This document shows, piece by piece, positions 38,999-52,727 of a DNA stretch of 64,000 nt. Location: the NCBI GenBank assembly GCA_905250115.1, contig CAJNOI010000059.1, positions 372,001 to 436,000 of the forward strand, in the 5' to 3' direction. The position numbers were made by a program, and so were the translations under genes. Below the pieces are notes generated by a model. It did no database searches, was not told the DNA's origin, and worked only from the letters and a program-made list of their open reading frames with translations. The number at the start of each line of letters is the position of its first letter. The stretch's first letter is position 1. This DNA comes from Adineta steineri (taxonomy: Eukaryota > Rotifera > Eurotatoria > Adinetida > Adinetidae).

Positions 38999-40692
38999 AA
39001 ATAATTTTTGTATTATATATATAGATATATATATATATATTTGTAATAGATTTTTGTTTGTTTTCTTTTTGTTTTTAGTAGTAAAAAAAACACTAGACAT
39101 CTCTCATGATTAATATTAATCATGTGCCTAATTTTATATTTATTTAGAGGGAAAAATATTTTTTTTGCACGAATAATTGATTATAGAAACTCTTTGAATC
39201 AAACAAAAATATATATATCTAATTGAACAAGATATTTTTATACTAAATATTCTCACGTGCATATTACATGAGTGCATGACATTTTGGATTTATTCTTATT
39301 GACCAAATATAATCTTTTATATTAAGTAAATACACATAAAAAAAAGGATCTAAATTTTGTTTATAAAAATTCTAAATCAAAAAAGAATTATATCATTTCG
39401 ATTTACTTTTTCCTAATGCATTAGAGAATACATGATGTAATAGAGCAATTTGTCTTGCTTTTTTTCCATGTATATAAGCAGAAAAATCTCTGATGTCATT
39501 GTAATCATCGTATAATTAATGTAATTTGACTAAAATGAATATTATTTCTCTTGAGAAAAAGAATAAAACGATGAGATTTATGTTGTTTGTTTTTAACAAA
39601 TATATATTCTTAATATTTTCATCCTAATTGAAAAAGAATTATTCGAAATAAATAAATAGACAATATTTGAAAAGTTTATTATAATTTGTTACAAGTTGTT
39701 ATTATATATTCCACTTAAAGACATTTTTACTAATTGAATATGTAATGTTCGCTTTTCTTTATTTCTCGTTCTTTCATCTTGTTTCATGTATATATCTATA
39801 TATATATATGATGTTGTGTGTGTGTGTGTGTGTTTATTAAGAAAGATTAAGAAAAGAATGTAAAACTATTCAACGTCTATACAACTGATGTAGGGGGTCT
39901 TGCTTTCCAATTGATTTCTGTTTCCGAGAAATATAGTTCCTTTTTTTCTTATTCTATTCTCTTGACCACTAAATTTTATATGATGATGTCGACGAGAAGA
40001 GAAAATAATGGTTAATGGATTTTAGGGCATCTTGTCGCATACATACACATGAGTATACATCTTCATCTTCTTTTCTCTTCTATTATTATCATTATTACTA
40101 TTATTCGTCTTCGATCCAATAGCGGTTGATTGAAGACATAAAAGAAAAGAAAGTACATGTAAGACGACGAGTCTATTTTTTATTAAAAAAAATAGACAGA
40201 AATCCTATATTGTAATCTATGTTGTTCTTCTTCATCGATTTATCGAACGATCGATGTTTAAAATGTTTCCTCTTTTATGTCTCTTAATCTATGCATTTCC
40301 AATAGGATAAATACGTTCCGTAATGATTGTGAGTGTATTAACATTTATATATATTCATAGAATGCATTTTATAATATCGATGTGAAAGAGTTCTCACGCG
40401 ATCACCTAACGAACCGATGGTATTCGTTAGTAAAGAATTTCCGTTTCTTTTTTCTTAACATATTTTAATTAATGAGGTAGTCCGAAAAACAAATATATTT
40501 TAATAGGTGCTTAACGTATCTAATTGCTCGAGTCTTAATATTTTTTATACATTGATATATATATATAGAGAGAGAGAGGGAGAAAGACATTTAACACTAT
40601 TCAAATTTCTTTTTAGAAAGAAAAAAAATTACAATACTTATTTTAGTCGACATGTTCTGTGCATTTTATTTGTAAATGTTTATTATCAATAG
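38999..40692. other. Intergenic, simple repeats only
   Basis: AT-rich with (TA)n near 39015-39041, a (GT)n run near 39814-39833 and a GA tract near 40567-40578. No coding signal. The region ends with TATCAATAG directly abutting the GABBR2-like ATG. Confidence 0.6.
39812..39834. repeat. (GT)n microsatellite
   Basis: About ten GT units in intergenic DNA. Confidence 0.85.
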
Positions 40693-43600
40693 ATGTGGTA
40701 TTGTTCATATTTCGTTTTGCTTTACATCTTTGGATTTGTTAATTTAACTATATCAAAACAAATACCATTAATTGGACTATTTACATCGACAAATCATGAT
40801 AATAATTCATCATCATCATCATTAGTTATTAATTATGCAGTAAATCATTTGAAAACAATTGATAATTTAACATCTGAACTTCTTATACAACATAGTGAAC
40901 AAGATATTCCATGTGATATGGCTATTGGTACTAAAATGGTTTTCGATATGATACATCGAAAACCAAGACCATTAGCAATATTTAGTGGTTCATGTCAAAC
41001 TGTAGCATCAGCTATTGCTGAAACAGCTGGAATATATGATATGACTATAGTAAATGATATTGATTTATTTTAAGTTAGATTATGTACTTTTTTTTCAATG
41101 TAGATTATTTATTCAGAAACAAGTTCACTTTTTACTGCTCGAGAAAAATATCCATCATTAATTCGAACTGTACCTGGTGATTCTCAACATAATATAGGTA
41201 ATAAAACAGATGAATGATTAATTATGATAATTTACTTCTTTCTAGCACGAAAACTTCTTTTAAAAACATATAATTGGAGACGTTTTGGAATATTATATCA
41301 ATATGAAAGACAATATACAATGGTGAATATAGTTTATATTTGTAAAAATATTATCTGTATATATATATTTATATTAGCCTGTCACTCGATTCAATGATCT
41401 TTTACATGAAGATAGTATTGAATGGGAAAATGCTTTGTCAAAAGGCATTTCATTCAATGATCTTGATGAAACGCAAGGCAATCGAACACGAAATTCATTA
41501 AAAGATGCTTTTGATGAATTACAGGTATGATAATATATACTGACAGAATGTAAGCATTTTCGGAAATTACATGAAATGTATAAGTTAATTTATCTATTAG
41601 GAATCATACTATTTGATAAAAATCTTTTTTAATTTTATGAACGGATAAGATATTTTCAGCAATGTGAATTGATACCTTTTCTTTTTTTGAACGACAGTTG
41701 ATTTCCGTTTTGTTTAATATTTAATGACTTTGAATGTCATGAAGTTCATTGAGAAAGAAATTTCCTGGATATTTAATACCTACTTAATAATGAATAGTGA
41801 TTAAAAATAGTTCATCTCGCATTTCTTTTTCAGGTATGATTGATGGTACTTATCTAAATGAGATGAATAAAAGATTATAATTTCAGCTGTTAGATTAGTT
41901 CTTTTTTCGATTTTTTTGTTTCTTCTTCTTCTTCTGTGAATGTCCTTGATCTAAAATCTAATATAAGCGAGTCAAGAAAAAACAATTTACTTCCGCTTGT
42001 TGAAGTAATCTTGGAGAACAACTCTTCGTATAGACTCCCAATTAAATTTAACGAAATTTAATAATGTACGAGTAATCTTTCATGGATCTTATTTAGTATA
42101 CAAAACAACATTGATATAATTCCCTATATAATATATAATTAGATTTGAAACTGAAATTTTGTTTTTTTTATTTATCTAGAGAAATAATATTCGTATTATT
42201 CTTGGAAATTTTAATTCAACTATGGCTATTCGAATATTTTGTGAAGTAAATAAACTGAATAATTCGAAGTTAAAATTTTTTTTCTTCTAATTCAGGCATT
42301 TCGTTATAATCTATATGGTTCACGTTTTCAATGGATTATTGTTGGTTATTATGAACCGGAATGGTGGTTAAAAAATGAAGGTCCTTGTAATACATCAGAA
42401 ATTCTAGTAGCACTTAATGGCACACTTCAAACACGTGTTGCGGAATCTCGCTATGATGATAATACTCGAACAATAGCTGATCTTGTTTGTTATTTATTGA
42501 AATAATTTCAATGAATTGTTTTGTTTTCTATTATAGACACCAGCACAATTTAAATTTGATTTATCACGTTTAAAAACATCATCATATTATAAACATTCAT
42601 ATTTTGTTGGTTATGAATTTGATGCTATTTTAACATTAACATCTGCATTTGAAAAATTAGATAATTCTTTATTGAAACAAAATTGTTCAAATAATTTTTC
42701 AAATGATTTTATATGGCGTCAATCATGTTGGCGTACGGAATTAATAGATATTATAAAAAAAGTTGATATTGAAGGTGTTACTGGACGTATACGTTTTAAT
42801 AATGGTGATCGAATTGGTGAAATTGTTATCGAACAAATTCTAGGTATAATTAATGATATAAAACACTTTTTTTTTGTTTGGACTTGTGACATATTCAAAA
42901 TAGATTTTAGTATCTCATAGTGGCAAATCAAATAATGTTGAAATTGTTAAATTATTTGTTGCAATACCAACAGATCAGCTGAAATATGCTCTTTTGTATG
43001 CTAAAAATGGAAGAAATGTTACATGGCATGGTAAAACGAATAAAAAATACATTATTAATTAAATCTATTGATGTATATATAGGCTATGGACCTCCAAATG
43101 ATCGTATCAAACGTATTGATCGTGCTCAAAGAATTTCTGTACTAACATATACAATAATAGCAATAGCAAGTGGTATAGGAATATTTTTAGCAATAGGATT
43201 TTTTGTTTTTAATATTATTTTTCGTACTCATAGGTAAATAAGATATTTTGTTCTTTGATCTATTAATTGAAATTATTTTTTTTCTTCAAAGATTTATTCG
43301 AATGTCAAGTCCACAAATAAATAATTTAATTATAGCTGGATGTATTTTTTCTTATATTAGTGTTCTTCTAATGGGTATTGATTCAACTTTACTCGGGAAA
43401 AGATATTCAGATGCAGCTATGAATTTTATTTGTGCAGTAAGATATTTATTGTTTGTTTCATATGTGTATGTTTATTTTAAAGGCACGTATATGGATGTTA
43501 TCTATTGGTTTTACGATATCATTTGGAGCAATATTTAGTAAAACATGGCGTGTACATACGATATTTACAAATGTTGATGCACAAAAAAGAGTAATAAATA

Positions 43601-45162
43601 AAACGAATTATTGAAATTTTATAGAAATTTCTTTTTTCTTTCAAAGGCAATTAAAGATATTCGTCTTTTTATGATTGTTGGAACGTTATTAGTTATTGAT
43701 ACGGTTTTATTAAGTGCATGGCAAATCATTGATCCATTAAAGATACATAAATATAAAAGTCAAACACAGGTATAGAAAAATGAAAGATAATAACGAATAT
43801 TTCGTTTTGTGTTATAATCTAGACAACAGATGAGGATATTATGATTCTATGGAGTCATGAAGAATGTCGATCAAATCGTCGATCGATCTGGGTTACAATG
43901 CAATCGATATATAAAGGTGTACTAATGGTAAGAATATCTTTCGTTTTTTTATATCAACTCAAATAGCTATAAAAGTAAAGATTTGATATTGACTCTTTTT
44001 TTATTCGTAGTACAGATATATATACTATATTACAGAGACATAGCAGCCTATATAATTTTATTTGTTATCAATAAATCCCTTCTTACTGATATAAATAGAT
44101 TATATCTAGAAACTTTTATTCAAACATATAAAGAAAATTGTGATTGATATGCAAGGACATTCGATGTCTGTTCATATGTATTATTGTTTCTCTATATAAG
44201 TAAAATGAATTGTTAATTACAAAATATAAAGCTGAAATTATTAGAACAATTACCACTTCCGGTCAATTAGACTATAAAATGAAATCATACTAGATCTGAT
44301 AAATGACTCGAAATAGAGGCAATTCAATATGCTTTACAGTCTCAAACCCTCCCCCTTGCCATTTGGTAATATTATTCATCTAATTTAACTTTTGCAATAA
44401 CCGAAAAATGTTGCATTACAGAGAAATAACAACGTTTTTATTTTTCAAAATAGGTTATTGGTTCTCGTTTTGCATGGGCTACACGAAATGTTCATATAGC
44501 AGCATTAAATGATTCGAAATATGTTGGTATGAGTCTTTATAATGTTGTTCTATTAAGTATAACAACTGCAGTTGTGGGTTATTTTTTACGTGATCAACAT
44601 GAACGTTCATATATATTAACATCGACATTTATATTACTTTGTGTAACAATAACATTATGTTTAGTATTTGTACCAAAATTTCTCGAAGTAGCTAAAGATC
44701 CACGTTCAGAAGCTAAACCACAACGTGTTGTTATATCAACTGCTGGAGCAAAATCACATTCACCACCACCACCAGTAGAAGAAAAAGAGAAAAAAACTTC
44801 GACCAAAGATAATGAACAAGCAATTTTAAAGATGAAACAATTAACAAATCAAAATGATGTATTAAAATTGAGTGCAAATAAGGTTAGCTTATAAATCCTT
44901 TCGTTTCTTTTACAATAAATATAAATTCTCGTTTGCTTTTAGTGTGATGAATTAATCAATAAACTATTATCAGCTTTAGAAGAAGCAAATGGCAAACAAT
45001 ATCAATTTGAAATATTTATTCGTATGTGTAATGATTCATATAAGCTCTTACTATAAATTTTTATGGCTTTTTTTAGCTACATCAACGATACTTATGGATG
45101 ATATAACTCATACACATGAATCAGATTGGTTACTAGCAGATGAGAATCAATTGACAAAATGA
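40693..45162 (+). CDS. GABBR2: GABA-B receptor subunit, GABBR2-type class C GPCR
   Basis: Sixteen exons: 40693-41049, 41104-41197, 41246-41322, 41378-41524, 42180-42245, 42296-42484, 42537-42843, 42911-43030, 43083-43233, 43292-43436, 43483-43590, 43647-43769, 43823-43927, 44454-44882, 44943-45021, 45077-45162; 860 residues. Signal peptide (about 1-21), Venus-flytrap domain to about 455, seven TM helices (about 465-745), then a coiled coil (about 780-830). Matches GABBR2 more than GABBR1: YGSRFQWIIVGYYEPEWW, EGVTGRIRFNNGDRIG, MSSPQINNLIIAG, SKTWRVHTIF, ALNDSKYVGMSLYNV. GABBR2 does not bind GABA but couples the heterodimer to Gi/o. At the position of the GABBR1 ligand Tyr (GLFYETEA) this protein has GNFNSTMA, consistent with a non-binding subunit. 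The acceptor of exon 8 (42909-42910) is chosen because the nearby AG leads to a stop. AATAAA at 45277-45282. Confidence 0.94.
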
Positions 45163-45640
45163 CTAATCTATTCATCTGTTTAATATTTAAATTGTTTTTT
45201 TGTGAATCGTTTCTTTTTTTTCCTATATAAATATTCCGAAGAAACAAAAAAAAAGGTTTTGTGAAGGATATATATGAATAAAATATTTATTTTTGTCCTG
45301 TCAACTTCAAGTGAGTATTATTTTTTCTCATTCTGAGTCATAGTCAGAGGATATTTTATCAACCAATTCTTTTTTTTTCTTTTATTGATACACGATTATT
45401 CATTTCTTTTCTAAGTTGATGAATCAACTTTTACATACTCGATAAAAAAGAAAATAAAATCAAAATACTTTTATCAGACTCGTCGCCGAGACATAAATAG
45501 GTTGGGTGCGGTTACTACTTACATAATCATTAAATTGGTGAAGAACGAAACAAGATATAAAAAGAACACAAAAAACGAGATTGCACTTTTTTGTTTTTCT
45601 TTTAACCTAATACAACAACTTTTTTTACATTTGGTTTTCA
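45163..45640. other. GABBR2 3' region and promoter side of lectin gene
   Basis: 478 bp containing the AATAAA at 45277-45282 and AT-rich sequence before the next ATG. No other element recognised. Confidence 0.6.
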
Positions 45641-46851
45641 ATGACAATGCATGGTAATTCTATCTTGCTGATTTTTCTTTCGATATTAATATCAAGCAAC
45701 GGTCAATATCATGATGACGAACGAGATCTTCCTCCAGGTATTCACTTCACTATATAATATGTATATATAAGTCTAATCTTTCTTATTATAGCAACGTATG
45801 CAGCTGATCGAAGTTCTAAATCAACATTTGACACACAATTTTCTCGTGGTCGTTGTCCTGAGCGATTTTATCAATCAGGTGAAGAATGTTTATATTTTGC
45901 TACTGATGGTAAAATCTATAATTGGCCTGAAGTCGAACGTGTTTGTTCACGACGTATAGCTCGTATGTTAAATAAACATTCATCATCTGATATGTATCAA
46001 CAAAATCAAAATAAACCACATTTAAATCAACCAAATATGACGCCAACAAAAGGTGTAAGACAACTTGTTTTAAATACACCGGAGAAAACTGAAATCTTTC
46101 GAGCACTTTTTCGAGAATATAATGAACAAAATTTTGCTATTCGCCTTCCATCTGATTATAATACATTACGACGATGTCATAATATAAAAGATGATAAATG
46201 GCCACAATATTGTATAAATCCAAAATATTCAAATGCAACATGTTTTGAAACAGTGTCAAATGGTCCAAATGATGTTTGTGTACGAGAAGTTGAGTGTAAA
46301 CAACGATATTTACGAGTTGCTTGTGAATTTACATTACCTGGTTAGTTTGAAAAAGAAACCATTTGTTAAATAAATCGAAATATTTCTAGGTAGTCCTGAA
46401 ATAACAAATTCAAAATTTCAAAATTGTCCAATAGTTCGTGGTCTTCGTCATCGTTTACCATTATGGGCATGGATTTTAATCGCAGTTGGTGTTGCAGTAC
46501 TTTTAGCTATCATTGTTGCTGTTATTGTTTTTGTCCTTAAATCAAAACGAAATCCTTCAGGTGGAAAAAGATCGTTACCAGAACCACGTGCAAAAGAATT
46601 CAAAGGTAATAACAAAATTATTTATAATTTATCATTTTTTATGTTTAATTTAAATTAGATATGGGACAGACAACAAAAACTAAAGATCCATCGACTCAAC
46701 CAGTAGGAAATTTTTATCTTTTTATTGATGATTAATTAATTAAATTTTATTTTTTAAGATGCTTGATCGACCTCCTGTACCAAATCGTCCAACTGATACA
46801 GGCTATTTACAACCTCGAAAATCATTACCAGATAATAATTCAAATGCTTAA
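45641..46851 (+). CDS. Type I membrane protein with C-type-lectin-like ectodomain
   Basis: Five exons: 45641-45737, 45792-46340, 46390-46605, 46659-46702, 46759-46851; 332 residues. Signal peptide (ILLIFLSILISSNGQ), an ectodomain opening with CPERFYQSGEECLYFA and a WPEVERVC helix, as in CTLD folds, and closing with CKQRYLRVACEF. One TM segment (LWAWILIAVGVAVLLAIIVA) follows, then a basic stop-transfer and a cytosolic tail with a proline motif (RPPVPNRP) and a Tyr (GYLQP). The CTLD assignment rests on cysteine and Trp spacing; Ca-binding EPN/QPD-WND motifs are not evident, so sugar binding is doubtful. Its stop is 141 bp from the convergent NAA50 stop. Confidence 0.75.
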
Positions 46852-46992
46852 TTCGAAACTTATTCAATTTTTGCTTTTTTTTTGATTTCATTCGTAAAGT
46901 TCTTTTCTTTTCTGTGCTTTTTTCTTCTCTTTCAACTTTCATTACACAACAACAAAAAAAATACTATAATGTTTATGAAATAGAAGTGAAGG

Positions 46993-47850
46993 TCAATTGC
47001 CATTAATAACACTTAATGGTGACGTCGTAGATATGTGTTCGTTCGATAAAGATTTATTCAATTTACGTTCAAGTAAATAAGCATCAGATGGTTCTAAACG
47101 TCGATAATAATCAGTTGCTGTTGAAATTATTTCAAAAGCAAATTTTTTATAAAATGCTAAAGCTGTTTCATTATTTATTTGAACATGTCTACAATAGAAT
47201 AGATTAGGAAAAACAAAAAATGAATAAATTATAATCTATATGTATACATACAAATAAATGCTATCAACATTTCCTTCCTTTTCACAGATTTTTAACACAT
47301 GTTCAAGCATTAAAGCACCTATTTGAAATATAACAAATAATGATTTTTGAAGAAGAAAAAAAAGATAATAACCTAAGCCAAGTTCGCGATATTTTGAAAG
47401 AACTCCTAATGTCATGATATACAATCGACGACGATTATCCGATAAATCAAAACGACAGCATACAGCACCAACAACAATATCATTGCAATAAGCTAGAATA
47501 AATAATTAAAATTAGAATCAGATCATTTACTTGTAACTCTATGACAAGAATTCGGAAAGTTGGCCATGATTAAAAATAAATATATTACCTAATTTGCATA
47601 ATTCACCAGCTTCTAATAAATCTTTATAAAATTTTTCATTGTATGAAACTGGAAAAATATCACGATTGAGTACTTTCAGTTGTTTTAAATTATGTTGATG
47701 TAATTCTCCTAGTTCAATAATAACACGTTTTGATCTAAAACAAAATTATAATTAATTTTCAATAGAAAAAAATTCTATAACTAACTTTAGTTTTTTCTGA
47801 TTTTTATCCGATGAATTATCATAATTAGTTATTGCAGTAATATTAGTCAT
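46993..47850 (-). CDS. NAA50: N-alpha-acetyltransferase 50 (NatE catalytic subunit)
   Basis: Five exons from 47850 to 46993: 47850-47786, 47734-47589, 47492-47373, 47318-47252, 47188-46993; 197 residues. GNAT-fold enzyme that acetylates N-terminal Met of nascent chains next to NatA and supports sister-chromatid cohesion. Seen: IFPVSYNEKFYKDLLEAGEL, RRLYIMTLGVLSKYRELGLG with the acetyl-CoA loop (human RRLGIG), YLHVQINNE including the catalytic-site His, and FYKKFAFEIISTATDYYRR. The N-terminus has about 25 extra residues (Asn/Lys-rich) relative to human NAA50. A TTTTCAG acceptor ends 2 nt before the ATG. Confidence 0.95.
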
Positions 47851-48305
47851 ATCTGAAAATGTAAAATATATGATTTTATATTTAACTAAAATTATGAGAT
47901 CAATCGTCTGAATCTACTAAGGACCAAATTGTTGGTCCATCTTATATTTTAATTCGATGTTTTAATGACATCTATTTTAAATAATCTACCAATAATAAAT
48001 TCAAACAAAGCTATCCGAAGTGAATAAATATAACAAGAACTGAAGTATAGTATTTTTTTTCATTCCTACATTCGAATGATTCATAGTAAAATTTAAATAA
48101 GTACATATCGTTTAGAGTTATACTTGACATTCATGGAAATTATATTTTATTTGATAATAATGTCAATATATTTACTGATAAATTCATATATTTCAAGAAA
48201 AGAGTGGATAAATTTATGAATTACAAAAAAAAGAAGACGAAGGATTGAACAAAAGCATATTTATAATAAGAAATAAAGATCTATACAAATGCGAATATCT
48301 GTATT
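47851..48305. other. Spacer between SLC30A9 stop and NAA50 start
   Basis: 455 bp, AT-rich, both neighbours on the minus strand. Contains the TTTTCAG acceptor of NAA50 and nothing else recognised. Confidence 0.6.
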
Positions 48306-50971
48306 TTAAAGGACTTCTAAATCGACATGTTGTAAAGATGGATGTTTTTTCTAAAAAAACAAAAATTCACAGATAAATTGATATGTACTGAATAATTAAT
48401 TATTACTCGAAGATTTCGTTCAATACGATCAATTTCAGCTCCAACTCTATCAACAATATTTTCTCCGTGTTTAAGAAGAAATATTTCAGCTAATTCAATT
48501 GAATCAATTTTTCGTATTTCCTATAAAAAAGAAATAATTAATTGATTACTTTTCTTTTGTATTTTGTTTACTAACTTCAAGAATAACTTGAATATCAATT
48601 TTTTCTAAATATGATCGAGCAATCTCTCGTCCATCAATATCAACTTCAGCTTTAAACATAACTGATTGTGAACCCATATCCGTTGCTTTTATATCATATA
48701 ATGCACGAACCATTCGATCACTTTCTAAATCTTTATTAATCATCTCAAGTTGATTTGGATGAATTGATCTTTGAGAATAAAAATAGATAAATTTATTTAT
48801 TTTCAGTTTCAATTTACCGGCCAACAAGTGCAGCTGTATTTGAATAGATAATAAATGAAGCAACACCACCTAATATACCACCGATAATTAAAGATCCAAT
48901 AGCATCAGGTATAGGTGATTGATAATAAAGTGAAAGACTCATTGCTGATGCAGCTACGCAAACACCTAAAACTGCAGCTAAATCTTCCAGTAATACGACA
49001 TTTACATTTGGTTTGTAACCTTGATTGACTATTAGATATAGAAATAATTACTAATAAATAAAATTCTGTAATATCTACATACCATATTCCCAAAATCGCA
49101 TTCCTGTTTCTTTAGCTGATGCACGAATTTCATTAACAGCCATATAAAGTGTTGCTAAAATAATAGATCATTGAAATATAACAAAAATTTCATTAATCTA
49201 TGTATAGACTCAACGTAAACTTTTATCATATATGTTACGTATTAGTATTGTCAGTGTCAAAATAGTAACATGATATATTCTTTGCCAAGCGGAATTAATG
49301 TTGGAAATATTAATACAATTAGATACATATAGACAAGAATATCTTTTTCCTTATTAAAAACAAGAAATATAAAGAAACAAACCTCCTTCAGAAATTAATG
49401 AACCACTTAATAAAGCTAAACCCTAGAAAAATCAAAAGAAAACCAAATAATAATTATGTTGTTTTTATCAATATGTATAAATACCCAGAAAATCGATTCC
49501 ATTTCTTGTGGATGTAATAGAACTAAAATACCATGATACCAAGCTAAACCAGTTCCAAAACAAAATATTCCAACACCACTAATAAGTGATGTAATATAAG
49601 TCATATTCGAATAACCATATCTAAATTATAAATTAACTTCGATTACGATTAAATATAAATAATAATTACGGATGTTCTGGATTCGGTTTTTTAATTGATT
49701 GCCATAGACCAAATGTTAAAATAAGTTGATTGCATGTATCAGCAATTGAATGAACAGCTTCAGAAAATAAAGATGCTGAACCAGTGAAGAACCATCCAAT
49801 GGTTTTTACTACAGCATTTGTTGCATTACTAAATGTTTGAAATAGATAATAGTTTCATTTCTAACACAATCGATTTGATTATCGTGTGTATATATTTTGA
49901 AAATCTTACATACAAACTGCAGCAATAACAACTTTTCCACCACCAGCTGTTAGAATAGTATTTTTATTCTTAAAACAAGAAAGAAATTATCAATATTCTA
50001 TTCACTAGAAATTTTAACATACTTTTTTTCGATTATCCAATGGAGCATTTTGTAACAATGACAAACGTTTTTGATATTCTTTCAATGATTTTTTTAAATC
50101 AAAAATCGCTAGAAAAATAATGAAATTTATTTTATGACAAAAAGAAATTGAATTCAATAAATCTATTTACCTTCATATTCTTCTTGTCGTACTTTTGTTC
50201 GTTTAATTTTTTCTTTATGCAACATATCAGGACTACCCCATACTTCATAAGCACTTAAAAGATTAAAATAAAATTAATTTTTTTTTTCAAAAATTTAATC
50301 ATACCGTTTTTCAACATCACCTCGTCGATAAACAGTTAACATTTGTGTTGAATCACTCTCGTCCGAATAAGGTGAACGTGTTTTATATTGTTTAAGTGTT
50401 TCTAAATCACTAAATTAAATACTTTACGCTATGATATTTATTTTTCTAAGAAAAACTTACGTTGGTTTTAATAAATATTCATGCATAGCTCGTGTAGCTG
50501 TAATAAAATTATTTTCTGTATAACTTGCAGCATAATCAGTTACTTTAAGTTTTCGTGTTCGAACTAAAATAGATGAATTATTTTTTCAAAAAATCCTTTT
50601 TTGAAATTACATACCTTTTAATTTCGTTGAAACAGGTGGCATGGTTGGAAGATTTTTATCTGATACTATCGGTTGGTTACTATTGTTCGATGAAGACGTA
50701 GTATTAGATTGATATCGTAATAACAATAAATCATATTTATATGGACTGACTGAGCTGAAAGGATAAGAAAAAATTAAATCGAATAAAAAATTTATTTATA
50801 AACTTACATTGAAGGAACAATACAAAGCAAATTTCGTCGTATAAAAATTGTTGATATTTGATGACCTTTATAAAAACATTAGTTAAATAAAGTGAAGACT
50901 TCATAGAAGATTTACTTACTAGATCGTAGTGTTGATCTTACACCATATTGAAATAGATTTTGACTTAACAT
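48306..50971 (-). CDS. SLC30A9: SLC30A9 (ZnT9) zinc transporter
   Basis: Sixteen exons from 50971 to 48306: 50971-50920, 50865-50808, 50754-50615, 50563-50461, 50409-50305, 50253-50171, 50108-50023, 49968-49910, 49828-49670, 49620-49485, 49422-49383, 49154-49083, 49028-48818, 48768-48576, 48520-48407, 48350-48306; 551 residues. CDF-family protein; the human orthologue is a mitochondrial zinc exporter. The basic, Ser-rich N-terminus would suit a mitochondrial presequence (inference). Seen: KVRQEEYEAIFDLKKSLKEY, then the CDF core GSASLFSEAVHSIADTCNQ with the HxxxD metal site, HPYGYSNMTYITSLISGVGI, GSLISEGATL, VVLLEDLAAVLGV, and the C-terminal SYLEKIDIQVILEEI and LQHVDLEVL, matching the human end. 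The 40-nt exon 11 and the 226-nt intron after it fit by phase. Confidence 0.95.
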
Positions 50972-51200
50972 ATCTATTTTCTACTACGTATTCAAAAGCA
51001 ATTTAAATATAATCATCTACAAACAAAATAATAAACATGAACTTATCCTAAATTAAATATCGCTTGATTTTTTGAATATATTTTAAAAATATTCTCTTTA
51101 GTTCTTTTATATTTGTTTTTACTTTTAATAGTTTCAGCAACAAAAAAAAACAGACATAAAACAAGAAAGAGTGATGATATGTAAGTATGTTTAACAAACA

Positions 51201-51853
51201 TTATACCATTGATCTACCATCAGATAATTTGTCAGTGATCTAAATATAATAGTATTGATATTTATTATGTAATAGTATGAATAAATATTTACCTGTCGAA
51301 GGCCAGGTAGTAATAAAATAGAACCTATAATTGGTAAACGTCGAAGGAAATTGATGGCAATTGGAATGAAACCTCTAGAATAAATCGAATATTAAATAAA
51401 ATATTTTTTTTGAAAAAACTTTAGTCAAACAAACCCGAAGAGAAGAAAAAAACCATAACATTCAATAATCATACCAGTGACTGGCCAACCGATTAGAACA
51501 AGTAGAATTCCACCAAAAAAAAGTGCAGTACTTTTAAATTTATAACGTTGAAAGAAAAAGCGAAATGTACGTTCAAAACCAATGATCATCGAAAGACCGG
51601 CAAGAAATAAAATCTAAATAAAACGAAAATTTCATTTATAATTATAATAAATAAATAAATTTAAATTAAATATTTACATTTCCAACTGCTAATAGACCTT
51701 TATCAAATAAAAAGATCATACCAAGAAAAATAAAACCCACACCAAATATTGTCAAACCAAGACCGATCTCTTAAATTATTATTATAATTACATTTAAAAA
51801 TAAATAAAGAAATTGATCTATCTACTTTGTAAATCTGACAATTGAATAGGCAT
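51201..51853 (-). CDS. GOLT1: Vesicle transport protein GOLT1 (Got1)
   Basis: Five exons from 51853 to 51201: 51853-51826, 51769-51678, 51613-51435, 51374-51293, 51239-51201; 139 residues, against 138 in human GOLT1B. Tetraspanning Golgi/ER membrane protein of the Got1/Sft2 family acting in ER-to-Golgi and Golgi fusion traffic. Seen: [74 protein letters not shown], and the short tail ending SMV. It lies 229 bp upstream of SLC30A9 on the same strand. A T-rich acceptor in that spacer (RNA-sense TTTGTTTGTAG, about 51018-51028) may serve SLC30A9. Confidence 0.95.
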
Positions 51854-52727
51854 TTTTAGTTCTTTTTTTTAATAAATATTTGTTTGTATATAATTAACAC
51901 GAATAAATCATCTGATTGAGCAGAAACATTGGAGAAGTTTAAAGAACATTTCTAAAATAAAAATCAATAATTTAATTTGACATATCAATTCAATTGATCA
52001 ATATGAAATAGTAATGGTAATGAACAATAATTGCAACTGGCATATTTCTTCTATTGATATATTCCATAGTTTATTACTATAGAAAGCAATACAATTCTTC
52101 TATCGATAGATGGCATTTGCAGACATACGATGTCATTATATTTTTATATTTTCGTTGACTAAAAAAATTATGCTTATGACTGTTAAATTATATTATCTTA
52201 AACATGTCATTTTTGATAATATTATTAACGAATGTATTTGATATTTTTTTTAAAGTTTTATTTAGAGTAATAGATCTGTTAATAATTCATAGTTTCTAGT
52301 TCTATTTTATATTTTTCAAACTACTCAGTTTGAGACACTGGACGTTTAAAGATACCATTAGTCTAATATAACTGGCAAAAAACTTGCTGCGTAATTAGGA
52401 GGTCCTTAAATTACTATTGTTTATTATCAAATTTGTATTATACGATTATGTTTTAGTAATATCATTGATAAACAGCGAATATTTATTTAGATACTAAAAC
52501 TTATAATTCTTTATTGATATTTAGAGCGATTGTCAGATGGTTGTCATATAATAAACAAAACCAACTATTGAATGAAATTGGCATGAATCAGAATTTTAGT
52601 CTAAAATATTTCAAAATCTATAGAAAGAAGATGATAGTATAATAATGAAAAAAAATTGATCTACTTCAGAAATATTAACGATTTTTCAATCTCATTTTTA
52701 CAGATATATTTATAATATACGATGCAA
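51854..52727. other. Intergenic, no gene recognised
   Basis: AT-rich sequence between GOLT1 and the Kelch duplication. No coding frames or structured repeats were recognised. Confidence 0.6.
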
